From UBA4735 sp036394215 (GTDB lineage: Bacteria > Chloroflexota > Limnocylindria > P2-11E), in contig DASWFN010000107.1 in assembly GCA_036394215.1 (NCBI GenBank), positions 1 to 5,827 on the forward strand: 5,827 nucleotides of DNA, written 5' to 3'. Positions within the stretch are counted from its first letter, which is position 1, and each line of letters starts with the position of its first letter. Positions 1 to 5,518 of this stretch are shown one piece after another. The notes beneath the pieces are model-generated. The model was not told where the DNA came from. It saw nothing but the letters and a program-made list of their open reading frames with translations, and did no database searches. Both the position numbers and the translations under genes were made by a program.

Positions 1-773
1 CCGGTCCGGCCGAAGCCGGTCTGGACCTCGTCGAAGATGAGCAGCGCGCCGATGCGCGTGGCGAGGTCGCGGAGACCCTGGAGGAACGAGACCGGGGCCG
101 CGACGTAGCCGCCCTCGCCGAGCACGGGCTCGATGAGGATCGCGGCGACGTGCGTCGCGGGCACATCGTGGTCGAGCATCTGCTCGATCGTCGCGAGCGA
201 GTGCTGGCCGCAGGTCTCGGCGTCGTGCACCGGCGTGATCGGGCAATCGAGCGGGTACGGGTACGGCGCGACGTGCACCTCGGGCAGGAGCGCGCCGTAG
301 CCCTTGCGGTAGAGGGACTTCGAGGTCGTGACCGACGCGGCGCCGACGGTCCGCCCATGGAAGCCACCGCGGAACACGATGATCGCCTCGCGGCCGGTCG
401 TCTGGCGCGCGAGCTTGATCGATGCCTCGACCGCCTCGGCGCCGGAGTTCCCGAAGAAGACCATGTCGATGCCCCGCGGCAGGACGCCGACGAGCGCCTC
501 GGCGAGGGCGATGTTCGGCTCGTAGGCGGCCACGCCGGCGCAGATGTGCGCGAGCTTCGCGGCCTGCGCCTGCACCGCCGCGACCACTTTCGGATGCGCG
601 TGGCCGACGGGCGTGACGGCGATCCCAGACGTGAGGTCGAGCACCCGGCGGCCGTCGCGGGCGATCAGCCAGCTTCCCTCCCCGCGGTCGACCTCGAGCC
701 AGGTGTAGTGGCCGAGGACCGGGGACAGCACCTGGGAGGCGCGTTGCTCGAGGGAGCCGGCAGGGTGCGTCAT
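1..773 (-). CDS. Class III PLP-dependent aminotransferase (GABA/acetylornithine type), 3' end cut by window
   Basis: I translated this strand directly; the frame is open from an ATG at 773-771 to the window edge, giving 257 complete codons, so the C-terminal part is missing. Class III aminotransferases move an amino group from an omega- or alpha-amine to a 2-oxo acid using PLP, in the cytoplasm. Visible family motifs are GNSGAEA (residues 108-114, PLP phosphate binding), FHGRT (138-142), IEP with Glu215, and DEVQTGFGRT (248-257), whose Asp248 would contact the PLP pyridine nitrogen. The Schiff-base Lys normally lies some 25-30 residues further on and falls outside the window. The stretch FRGGFHGRT followed by TTSK and HVAPYPYP most resembles 4-aminobutyrate aminotransferases; acetylornithine or other omega-aminotransferases are alternatives, so no gene name is given. 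AGGA at 785-782, 8 nt upstream, supports the start. It diverges from the Tad-like operon and looks functionally unrelated to it. Confidence 0.93.
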   Translation of the reverse strand, partial: MTHPAGSLEQRASQVLSPVLGHYTWLEVDRGEGSWLIARDGRRVLDLTSGIAVTPVGHAHPKVVAAVQAQAAKLAHICAGVAAYEPNIALAEALVGVLPRGIDMVFFGNSGAEAVEASIKLARQTTGREAIIVFRGGFHGRTVGAASVTTSKSLYRKGYGALLPEVHVAPYPYPLDCPITPVHDAETCGQHSLATIEQMLDHDVPATHVAAILIEPVLGEGGYVAAPVSFLQGLRDLATRIGALLIFDEVQTGFGRT

Positions 774-781
774 CGAGCCAA

Positions 782-785
782 TCCT
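782..785 (-). promoter_or_regulatory. Ribosome binding site of the aminotransferase gene
   Basis: Reading the minus strand, AGGA lies 8 nt before the ATG at 773. This supports that start, which also gives a normal N-terminal length for the family before the PLP-binding motifs. Confidence 0.5.
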
Positions 786-822
786 ACCGGCCGCGGCCGT
801 GTTCGTCCGTGGGTCAGCGGTT

Positions 823-839
823 TGTCCCGATTCCGGACA
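823..839. repeat. 17-bp interrupted palindrome TGTCC-N7-GGACA, possible operator
   Basis: The arms TGTCC (823-827) and GGACA (835-839) are perfect reverse complements separated by 7 nt. The element lies in the divergent intergenic region, 50 bases from the aminotransferase start and about 85 bases from the Tad-like operon start, where a dimeric regulator could bind. Five-base arms occur by chance in GC-rich DNA, so this is only a candidate. Confidence 0.25.
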
Positions 840-925
840 TCCCGCGGCGCAGTCCCATCCCCTTATCGGTACGAACCTCCCACTCGCGGGCGCTACGACC
901 CTCCATAAACTTCGTTATTCAGGTG

Positions 926-1414
926 GTGTTCATTGACGGCGAGCGTGGCTGCGCGTGGCTGAGGAGGGTGCTCCGCCGGGCCGAGCGCGAGGGCGCCGGC
1001 CAGGCGATGGTCGAGCTGGCGCTCTGCCTCCCGATCCTGGTGTTCGGGGTGGTCGGCGGCGCCGACCTGGCCCGGGCGTTCGCGCTGCAGATCGCGATCG
1101 AGAACGGCTCGCGAGCCGGTGCCGAGGCGTACGCCATCACCGTCCTGGCGACACCGGCCGACGCCAAGAAGGCCGCCCGCGAGGAGATCAACCGCACCCC
1201 GACCGCGAACGCGACCGACTCGATGATCACGGTGAGCACGAGCCAGGCCGACGGTGTCACCGCGTGCCTCGCGGGAACGCCGACGATCGCGGTGCCGTGC
1301 TACGTGAACGTGCGGGTGCAGTACGTCTGGCAGACCCTCGTGGCCTGGCCGATCGTCCCGAACACCGGCACGTTCGACCGGACCACGTCGATCCGGATGT
1401 TCTACGCGCCGTGA
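926..1414 (+). CDS. TadE-like pilus-assembly protein, first gene of the Tad-like operon
   Basis: TadE-family proteins are small, single-pass, outward-facing membrane proteins tied to Flp/Tad pilus biogenesis, where some are processed as pseudopilins. From GTG 926 the product is 162 residues: a basic N-terminus with several Arg, the TadE signature GQAMVELALCLPIL running into a hydrophobic segment, then a helix (ALQIAIENGSRAGAEAYA) and a beta-rich extracytoplasmic tail with two Cys (ACLAG and VPCYV) that could pair. In the signature, Gly is followed by Glu at +5, as in type IV prepilin-like processing sites. The start is uncertain: GTG 923 and 926 lack a good Shine-Dalgarno, GTG 968 has GAGGAGG touching it (spacing too short), and GTG 809 would add a tail that looks non-coding. 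A leaderless start near 923/926 fits the TAAACT at 906-911. Its TGA overlaps the region initiating the next TadE-like gene, implying translational coupling. Confidence 0.85.
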   Translation: MFIDGERGCAWLRRVLRRAEREGAGQAMVELALCLPILVFGVVGGADLARAFALQIAIENGSRAGAEAYAITVLATPADAKKAAREEINRTPTANATDSMITVSTSQADGVTACLAGTPTIAVPCYVNVRVQYVWQTLVAWPIVPNTGTFDRTTSIRMFYAP

Positions 1415-1417
1415 GGG
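1413..1417 (+). promoter_or_regulatory. Ribosome binding site choosing the start of the second TadE-like gene
   Basis: GAGGG lies 5 nt before ATG 1423 and overlaps the stop codon of the preceding gene. It favours ATG 1423 over the in-frame GTG codons at 1411 and 1420, although GTG 1411 makes a GTGA overlap with the upstream stop. Confidence 0.55.
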
Positions 1418-1422
1418 CCGTG

Positions 1423-1911
1423 ATGTTCCGGCGCCCACGAGGGTTCTTCGGACGCGAGCAGGGAGCGCAGGCGCTCGTGGAGTTCGCCCTCGTCCTGCCG
1501 GTATTCCTGCTCGTCGTGACCGGGGTCCTCGACACCGCCCGCGCCGTGTGGCAGGAGAACACCCTTGCGTACGCCGCACGCGAAGGCACGCGCTACGCGA
1601 TCGTCCATGGCACCGGCGGCAATCCGGTCGTCGGGCCCTGCACGAGCTGCGTCAATCCGCCCGCGTCGAACCACAACCTCGACCTGGTGGTGAAGGCGGT
1701 CACCGACAACGCGATCGGCGTCTACAACATCTCGGTCACGATCGACTACCCCGGCATCGGCTCACCGACGCCGACGGTCTGCAACTACCGCACGTGTCCT
1801 GTGGTGGTCGATGCGACCGCGCCGTTCGTCCCGCTGCCCTCGTACTACCTCCTCGGCGGCGCGTTCCAGCTCACGCTGCGAGGCGGCTCGAAGCTGTACA
1901 TCCAGCGATGA
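1423..1911 (+). CDS. Second TadE-like pilus-assembly protein
   Basis: This 162-residue product has a basic start (MFRRPRGFFGREQ), then the TadE signature QALVEFALVLPVFLLVV leading into a membrane helix. The conserved TARAVWQENTLAYAAREGTRYA helix that typifies the family follows, then a beta-rich domain predicted to lie outside the membrane. Four Cys occur in the outer part (GPCTSC and VCNYRTC), enough for two disulfides. At the likely processing site, the residue before the mature Gln is Ala rather than Gly, with Glu at +5. The gene starts 8 nt after the upstream TadE-like stop and ends 10 nt before the TadG-like start, so the three are almost certainly co-transcribed and probably act together at the cell surface. 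Whether it is a minor pilin, a pilus assembly factor or an envelope protein outside a pilus cannot be settled here, because no Tad ATPase or secretin gene is in view. Confidence 0.88.
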   Translation: MFRRPRGFFGREQGAQALVEFALVLPVFLLVVTGVLDTARAVWQENTLAYAAREGTRYAIVHGTGGNPVVGPCTSCVNPPASNHNLDLVVKAVTDNAIGVYNISVTIDYPGIGSPTPTVCNYRTCPVVVDATAPFVPLPSYYLLGGAFQLTLRGGSKLYIQR

Positions 1912-1916
1912 AGGAG
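1911..1916 (+). promoter_or_regulatory. Strong Shine-Dalgarno of the TadG-like gene
   Basis: AAGGAG sits 5 nt before ATG 1922 and begins on the last base of the upstream stop codon. It is the best ribosome binding site in the window and fixes the TadG-like start at 1922 rather than at codons further upstream in the same frame. Confidence 0.75.
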
Positions 1917-1921
1917 CTCGC

Positions 1922-3304
1922 ATGAAGGCGTTCTTCGGTCCACAGGGCACCGGCGGCCAGGCCGTCGTCATGGTGGCCATCGTGTTCATGGCCCTCATGT
2001 TCGCGGTCGGCCTCGCCATCGACGCAGGCCAGCTCTACGCGGCGAAGCGGACGATGCAGGAGGCCGCCGACGCCGGCGCGTTCGCCGGTGCGGTCGTGCT
2101 CTACCAGGGGGGCTCGGTGCTCGACGCGACGACCGCCGCGCTCGCCGACACGACGAAGAACGGTTTCACCGACGGTCAGCTCAGCACGACGGTCCGGGTG
2201 AACGGCAGCGCCAGGGCATGCGACGCCTGCAGCCCGACCTCGGGCCAGTACGCCAGCGAGACCCCGATCAAGCACGTCGAGGTCGTGATCACCCGGCAGG
2301 TGCGCACGACCCTCGTGCCGGCGGAGTCCCAGCTCACGTTGGTCGTTGCCCGGGGCGAGGGCGGCGCGGAGCCGCTGAACAGCGGCTACGCGATCATCCA
2401 GCTCGACACCTCGTGCACGCCCGGCTCGCTCTACGTCCAGAACAACGTCGACATCCACCTCACCGGCGGCGGGCTGATGGTGAACTCGTGCAGCTCCACC
2501 TCGGTCACCGGGGTGAGCCCGACCACGGACCTCACGATCTGCGCGACGCCGCCCGCGCCCTGCACGCCGAACCCGTACTCGGTCGACCTCGTCGGCGGCG
2601 CAGCGGTCACCTGGCCGGCGAGCATCGCGGTCCACACCGGCGTGCCGATCCAGCCGGACCCGTTCGCCGGCACGCCGAAGCCGTCGAACCTCAAGAGCTA
2701 CGACGGGATCCACGACCTGCCGTTGAACCCCGGGCCGGTATCGGGCACGACCAACACGTACCCGGAGGGCATCTACCGCAACCAGATCGACGGCAACCCC
2801 GGGAACTTCTACGTCTGCCACGGGATCTACATCCTTCAGAACGGCATGGGCGGCGACATCTACCGCGATACCAACCCCGCGCACATCGACACGAACACCA
2901 TGACGCCGTGCGACGGAAAGGTGTTGATCTTCAACACGACCACCACCTTCCCCGCCGCCGGCGGGACCTGCGGCGGGATCGGGGTCGGAACGAACGGCAA
3001 CCATCCGATCACGCTCCGGCCGATGGACAGCATCCCGGCGACCGGCCAGCAGGCGTACGTGAACTTCACGATCTTCCAGGACCCGAGCTGCACCGCGACC
3101 ATGGACGTCGGCGGCAACCAGGTGCTCGATGTCGGCGGGACGATCTACATCCCGAACGCCCTGCTGAAGATGGAAGGGAACCCGTCGACGATCGACGGCG
3201 GTCAGTTCGTCGCCAAGACCCTGCAGATCCAGAACGGGAACCTGAACATCAACTACTCGGCCGGAGTGACGGCGCAGCCGATCCAGCCGCGCCTGTCGCG
3301 ATGA
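1922..3304 (+). CDS. TadG-like protein with large beta-rich, cysteine-containing ectodomain
   Basis: The 460-residue product begins with a Tad/TadG-like N-terminal module: GGQAVVMVAIVFMALMFAVGLAIDAG (about 11-36, membrane anchor) followed by the hallmark LYAAKRTMQEAADAGAFAGA helix (38-57). From about 156 onward the protein is rich in Asn, Gly and Thr with short repeating beta-strand phrases, for example VQNNVDIHLTGGGLMVNS (172-189) and a closing stretch IDGGQFVAKTLQIQNGNLNI (424-443). This resembles the beta-helix-like C-terminal regions of other TadG-type proteins. Ten Cys are spread over residues 100-390, all in the predicted outer portion. TadG proteins are envelope-anchored components linked to Flp pilus loci; their exact role is poorly defined. 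It is the last gene of the operon and stops 15 nt from the convergent gene. The TadG-like call is firm for the N-terminus; the beta-helix assignment is inference from pattern. Confidence 0.88.
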   Translation: MKAFFGPQGTGGQAVVMVAIVFMALMFAVGLAIDAGQLYAAKRTMQEAADAGAFAGAVVLYQGGSVLDATTAALADTTKNGFTDGQLSTTVRVNGSARACDACSPTSGQYASETPIKHVEVVITRQVRTTLVPAESQLTLVVARGEGGAEPLNSGYAIIQLDTSCTPGSLYVQNNVDIHLTGGGLMVNSCSSTSVTGVSPTTDLTICATPPAPCTPNPYSVDLVGGAAVTWPASIAVHTGVPIQPDPFAGTPKPSNLKSYDGIHDLPLNPGPVSGTTNTYPEGIYRNQIDGNPGNFYVCHGIYILQNGMGGDIYRDTNPAHIDTNTMTPCDGKVLIFNTTTTFPAAGGTCGGIGVGTNGNHPITLRPMDSIPATGQQAYVNFTIFQDPSCTATMDVGGNQVLDVGGTIYIPNALLKMEGNPSTIDGGQFVAKTLQIQNGNLNINYSAGVTAQPIQPRLSR

Positions 3305-3319
3305 CCGCGGGACGTTGAG

Positions 3320-3955
3320 CTAAGCGCGCACCACGCGGATCTGGACGGTGTTGCGATCCTGGCCGAGGATCCCGACGCGGTAGCCGGGCACCCCCGCGAC
3401 GGCCGAGGCGAACCGGTCCGGGCCGGACCAGCGCAGGCGGAGCTTCAGGATCCCCGCGCGGTAGTACTCGATGCGGAGCGGACCGACGCCGGGCACGCGG
3501 CGGAGCGCGAGCTCGAAGTGGTGCCAGTCGTCCGGCGTCGCGAGCGGCGTGACCACGAGGTCCATCTCGCCGACGGCGGGCGCCTCGCGATGGCCGGATC
3601 CGTCTCCGGCCGCGACCGGCGCGGCGGCGTCCGGCTCGGGGAGCGCCGCGGCGACGAACGCCTGCGCGGCGACGGCCTCCTCGAGGCCGATCATCGCCGG
3701 ACGACCTTCGATCGTGGCGGATGGACGAGCGACGATCTTCTCGTTCAGGCCGATCAGCAGGAGCCGATCCGGCAGCGGCTCGTTCGCGCCGATCATCACC
3801 GGGCGGCGCGCCGCACGGTCGGAGTCGATCGGACCGTCGAGGCGGCGGACAGCCTCCGGAGCGGCGGTCGCCGGCCCGGGCGCGGGCGGCGCGCCGATGC
3901 GGGCGGCCAGGTCGACCGGGCTCTCGAGGAGGTCCGCGGCGCGCTTCTTCCCCAC
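3320..3955 (-). CDS. Uncharacterised 211-residue protein with IG-x-[NE]-E repeats and a compact C-terminal domain
   Basis: I do not recognise this protein. Residues 1-50 are Ala/Pro-rich and probably disordered, but start with a basic MGKKRAADLLESPVDLAARIG. Three short related motifs follow: VMIGANE (53-59), LLIGLNE (66-72) and AMIGLEE (87-93). A second Ala/Pro linker covers roughly 95-128. The C-terminal 80 residues (131-209) look folded, and their predicted order beta-alpha-beta-beta-alpha-beta (MDLVVTPL; DDWHHFELALRRV; LRIEYYRAGILKLRLRW; DRFASAVAG; YRVGILG and TVQIRVV) suggests a ferredoxin-like fold. There is no signal peptide or membrane helix, so it should be cytoplasmic. The GTG start at 3955 has no clear ribosome binding site. 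It lies 60 nt downstream of the receiver gene on the same strand, probably in one transcript. Position between Tad-like genes and pilT suggests, but does not show, a role with surface appendages. Confidence 0.8.
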   Translation of the reverse strand: MGKKRAADLLESPVDLAARIGAPPAPGPATAAPEAVRRLDGPIDSDRAARRPVMIGANEPLPDRLLLIGLNEKIVARPSATIEGRPAMIGLEEAVAAQAFVAAALPEPDAAAPVAAGDGSGHREAPAVGEMDLVVTPLATPDDWHHFELALRRVPGVGPLRIEYYRAGILKLRLRWSGPDRFASAVAGVPGYRVGILGQDRNTVQIRVVRA

Positions 3956-4015
3956 AGCCGAACGGTAGGTGCCTGCCCGAAGGTCGGCCTCCCCCGCCAG
4001 CGGTAGTACGACCGG

Positions 4016-4402
4016 CTACCGCCGGGCCGGGCTCCGCTGGCCGATGAGGCCGGCGATGCGCCCGAGGAGCTCCGACGGGCGCACCGGAAGGGCCAGGTAG
4101 GCGTCGCGGCCGAGGGCCTCGCGGACCCGGTTTTCCGCCCCTCGGTCGAGGGTTGCGACCAAGATCGGTAGCGACGCGGTCGGCGCGTTCTTGCGGATCC
4201 GCGCCGCGTAGGCGACGCCGTCGCCGTCGACGAGGACGGCTTCGGTCAGCAGCAGCTCCAGGCCTTCGCGGGCGACCTTCGGGATGTCGCTGAGCCGTTC
4301 GGCCTCGAGGACCGCGTAGCCGCCGAGCCGGAGCAGCGTCGACATCGTCCGCCGCCGCCGCGGATCACTGTCGGCAACGACGATGCGCTGGCGATCCGCC
4401 AT
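4016..4402 (-). CDS. Single-domain response-regulator receiver, degenerate (pseudo-receiver)
   Basis: The 128-residue product covers one receiver domain with no output domain. Family landmarks align well: VVADSDP (8-14), GGYAVLEAE (27-35), VDGDG (58-62), the switch Thr84 in LPILVAT, and YLALP with the cis-Pro106. Several residues needed for phosphotransfer are changed. The phosphoacceptor position, expected 5 residues before the DGDG-type turn, is Glu54 instead of Asp. The conserved Lys before Pro106 is Leu105. The acidic pair is Asp11-Ser12. A Glu at this site often mimics the phosphorylated state in studied regulators, so the protein may be locked on or may have become a binding adaptor; this is inference. 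It starts from ATG 4402, with no clear Shine-Dalgarno, 60 nt from the divergent pilT, and precedes the uncharacterised 211-residue gene. CheY-like proteins such as PilG/PilH control pilus retraction elsewhere, which makes a link to PilT plausible. Confidence 0.85.
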   Translation of the reverse strand: MADRQRIVVADSDPRRRRTMSTLLRLGGYAVLEAERLSDIPKVAREGLELLLTEAVLVDGDGVAYAARIRKNAPTASLPILVATLDRGAENRVREALGRDAYLALPVRPSELLGRIAGLIGQRSPARR

Positions 4403-4462
4403 CGACCGATGATGCTAGCCGCCCGTGGACACGGCGAGCGCCGTTGTGGTCCCATTCGAGCG
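4403..4462. promoter_or_regulatory. Divergent promoter region of the pseudo-receiver gene and pilT
   Basis: Sixty bases separate the two starts. On the minus strand TAGCAT (complement of 4413-4418) lies about 10 nt before the receiver ATG and fits a TANNNT -10 element, again implying a very short or absent leader. No clear plus-strand promoter was found for pilT. An upstream in-frame ATG pair at 4409/4412 would extend PilT to within 6 nt of the receiver start. Confidence 0.35.
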
Positions 4463-5503
4463 ATGTTCGACACGATCGTCACCGAGCTCATCGAGCTCGA
4501 CGGGTCCGATCTCATCCTCTCGACCGGCGCGCACGCGTCGGCGCGCGTCGACGGCAAGCTCCGCGCCCTCGCCGGCCCGCGCCTCACGAGCGGCGACATC
4601 GCCGAGATCGTGCGGTCGATCACGACGGACGACCAGCAGCACGCCCTCGAGGAGCACCGCGACCTGGACTTCTCGTTCAACTGGAAGAACCGGGCCCGGC
4701 TGCGCGCGAACGTGTTCTACCAGCGCGGGACGCTCGCGCTCGCCCTGCGCGTGCTGCCGTACGAGATCCCGACCGCCGAATCGCTCGGCGTGCCGGGCGC
4801 CGTCGTCGACTGGGCCGATGGCTATCACGGCCTCGTGCTCGTTACCGGTCCGACGGGCTCGGGGAAGTCGAGCACCCTCGCGGCGCTCGTCGACCGCATC
4901 AACAAGCGCCGCGCGGTCCACATCGTCACGATCGAAGACCCGATCGAGTATCTCTACCGCCACGCGAAGGCGGTCGTGAACCAGCGCGAGGTCGGGACCG
5001 ATGTGCCGAGCTTCGCGCGCGGCGTCCGCGCCGCGATGCGCGAGAACCCCGACGTCATCCTCGTCGGCGAGATGCGCGACCTCGAGACGATCCAGATCGC
5101 CATCACCGCCGCCGAGACCGGGCATCTGGTGCTCGCGACGCTCCACACGAACGACGTGTCGCAGACGATCGACCGCGTGATCGACGTGTTCCCGTCGGCG
5201 CAGCAGGCGCAGGTGCGGCTGCAGTTCGCGAACGCGCTCGTCGGCGTCGTGCACCAGCAGCTGCTGCCCCGCCTCGACGGCGGGCGCGTCGCCGCGCACG
5301 AGGTCCTCGTCGCGACGCCCGCGGTACGCAACCTCATTCGCGAAGGCAAGACCGGTCAGCTGCGGAACGTGGTCCAGACCGGGTCGGCCTACGGCATGCA
5401 GACGCTCGAGAGCGCCCTCAACCGGCTCGTCGCGGACGGCGTGGTGACGCGCGAGGAGGCCCTGCAGCGCTCGGCATACCCGGTGGAGCTGGTCGCGGGC
5501 TAG
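4463..5503 (+). CDS. pilT: PilT-family type IV pilus retraction ATPase
   Basis: PilT is a hexameric cytoplasmic ATPase that depolymerises type IV pili, driving twitching, adhesion or DNA uptake. From ATG 4463 the product has 346 residues, the usual PilT length. The N-terminal PAS-like domain opens with LIELDGSDLILSTG, matching the family's GASDLHLxxG start. The core shows Walker A GPTGSGKS (129-136), the Asp box IVTIEDPIEYLY (154-165), Walker B VILVGEMRDLETI (198-210) and the His box HLVLATLHTN (221-230). The retraction-specific C-terminal motif appears as AVRNLIRE (287-294, AIRNLIRE in well-studied PilT), followed by YGMQTLESAL. These C-terminal motifs set it apart from PilB/GspE and from the Tad ATPase TadA. 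The start is chosen for family length; an upstream ATG at 4409 adds 18 non-conserved residues, and neither start has a strong ribosome binding site. No pilB or pilC lies in the window. Confidence 0.95.
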   Translation: MFDTIVTELIELDGSDLILSTGAHASARVDGKLRALAGPRLTSGDIAEIVRSITTDDQQHALEEHRDLDFSFNWKNRARLRANVFYQRGTLALALRVLPYEIPTAESLGVPGAVVDWADGYHGLVLVTGPTGSGKSSTLAALVDRINKRRAVHIVTIEDPIEYLYRHAKAVVNQREVGTDVPSFARGVRAAMRENPDVILVGEMRDLETIQIAITAAETGHLVLATLHTNDVSQTIDRVIDVFPSAQQAQVRLQFANALVGVVHQQLLPRLDGGRVAAHEVLVATPAVRNLIREGKTGQLRNVVQTGSAYGMQTLESALNRLVADGVVTREEALQRSAYPVELVAG

Positions 5504-5518
5504 GAACCGCCGGCGCGG

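Larger units (their letters stand above)
774..925. promoter_or_regulatory. Divergent intergenic region between the aminotransferase and the Tad-like operon
   Basis: These 152 bases separate two divergent genes and must hold both promoters. On the plus strand, TAAACT at 906-911 fits a TANNNT -10 element, and the short stretch CATAAACTTCGTTATTC is markedly more AT-rich than its surroundings. No convincing -35 is seen at the expected distance. If TAAACT is the -10, transcription would begin near 918, only a few bases before the candidate GTG starts at 923/926, giving an almost leaderless message. On the minus strand GATAAG (complement of 861-866) is a weak -10 candidate. A frame stays open from GTG 809 through this stretch, but its translation (Arg/Pro/Ser-rich, no domain) looks non-coding. 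Confidence 0.4.

Noticed and set aside
150..908. Long plus-strand open frame opposite the aminotransferase
   Set aside because: Its translation is Arg/Asp/Gly-rich with no domain, and it lies antisense to a frame with clear class III aminotransferase motifs. It is a typical high-GC shadow frame.
809..925. N-terminal extension of the first TadE-like protein from GTG 809
   Set aside because: The extra 39 residues are Pro/Arg/Ser-rich, have no ribosome binding site, contain the palindrome and -10-like element, and would put an unusual tail before a membrane anchor.
955..1422. Upstream extension of the second TadE-like frame across the first TadE-like gene
   Set aside because: The extended part is an out-of-frame reading of the first gene; the family signature begins only after ATG 1423, which has its own ribosome binding site.
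1871..3004. 377-codon minus-strand open frame opposite the TadG-like gene
   Set aside because: The product is a repetitive Arg/Val/Asp/Gly composition without motifs, and the plus strand encodes a recognisable TadG-like protein with a strong ribosome binding site.
2218..3318. 366-codon plus-strand open frame in another frame within the TadG-like gene
   Set aside because: It is very rich in Arg, Pro and His, as expected from frame-shifted reading of GC-rich coding DNA, and shows no domain.
4415..5299. Long minus-strand open frame opposite pilT
   Set aside because: PilT motifs are complete on the plus strand; the antisense product is low-complexity Arg/Asp/Val-rich.
4463..5503. Assignment of the ATPase as TadA/CpaF, to complete a Tad system with the TadE/G-like genes
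   Set aside because: The N-terminal GSDLILSTG start, the AVRNLIRE motif, the YGMQT stretch and the 346-residue length are those of PilT; TadA lacks this C-terminal signature.
5507..5518. CCGC-CGGC-GCGG hairpin between pilT and the right-edge gene as an intrinsic terminator
   Set aside because: The stem is only 4 bp and no U-tract follows on either strand; such short hairpins are common by chance in GC-rich DNA.
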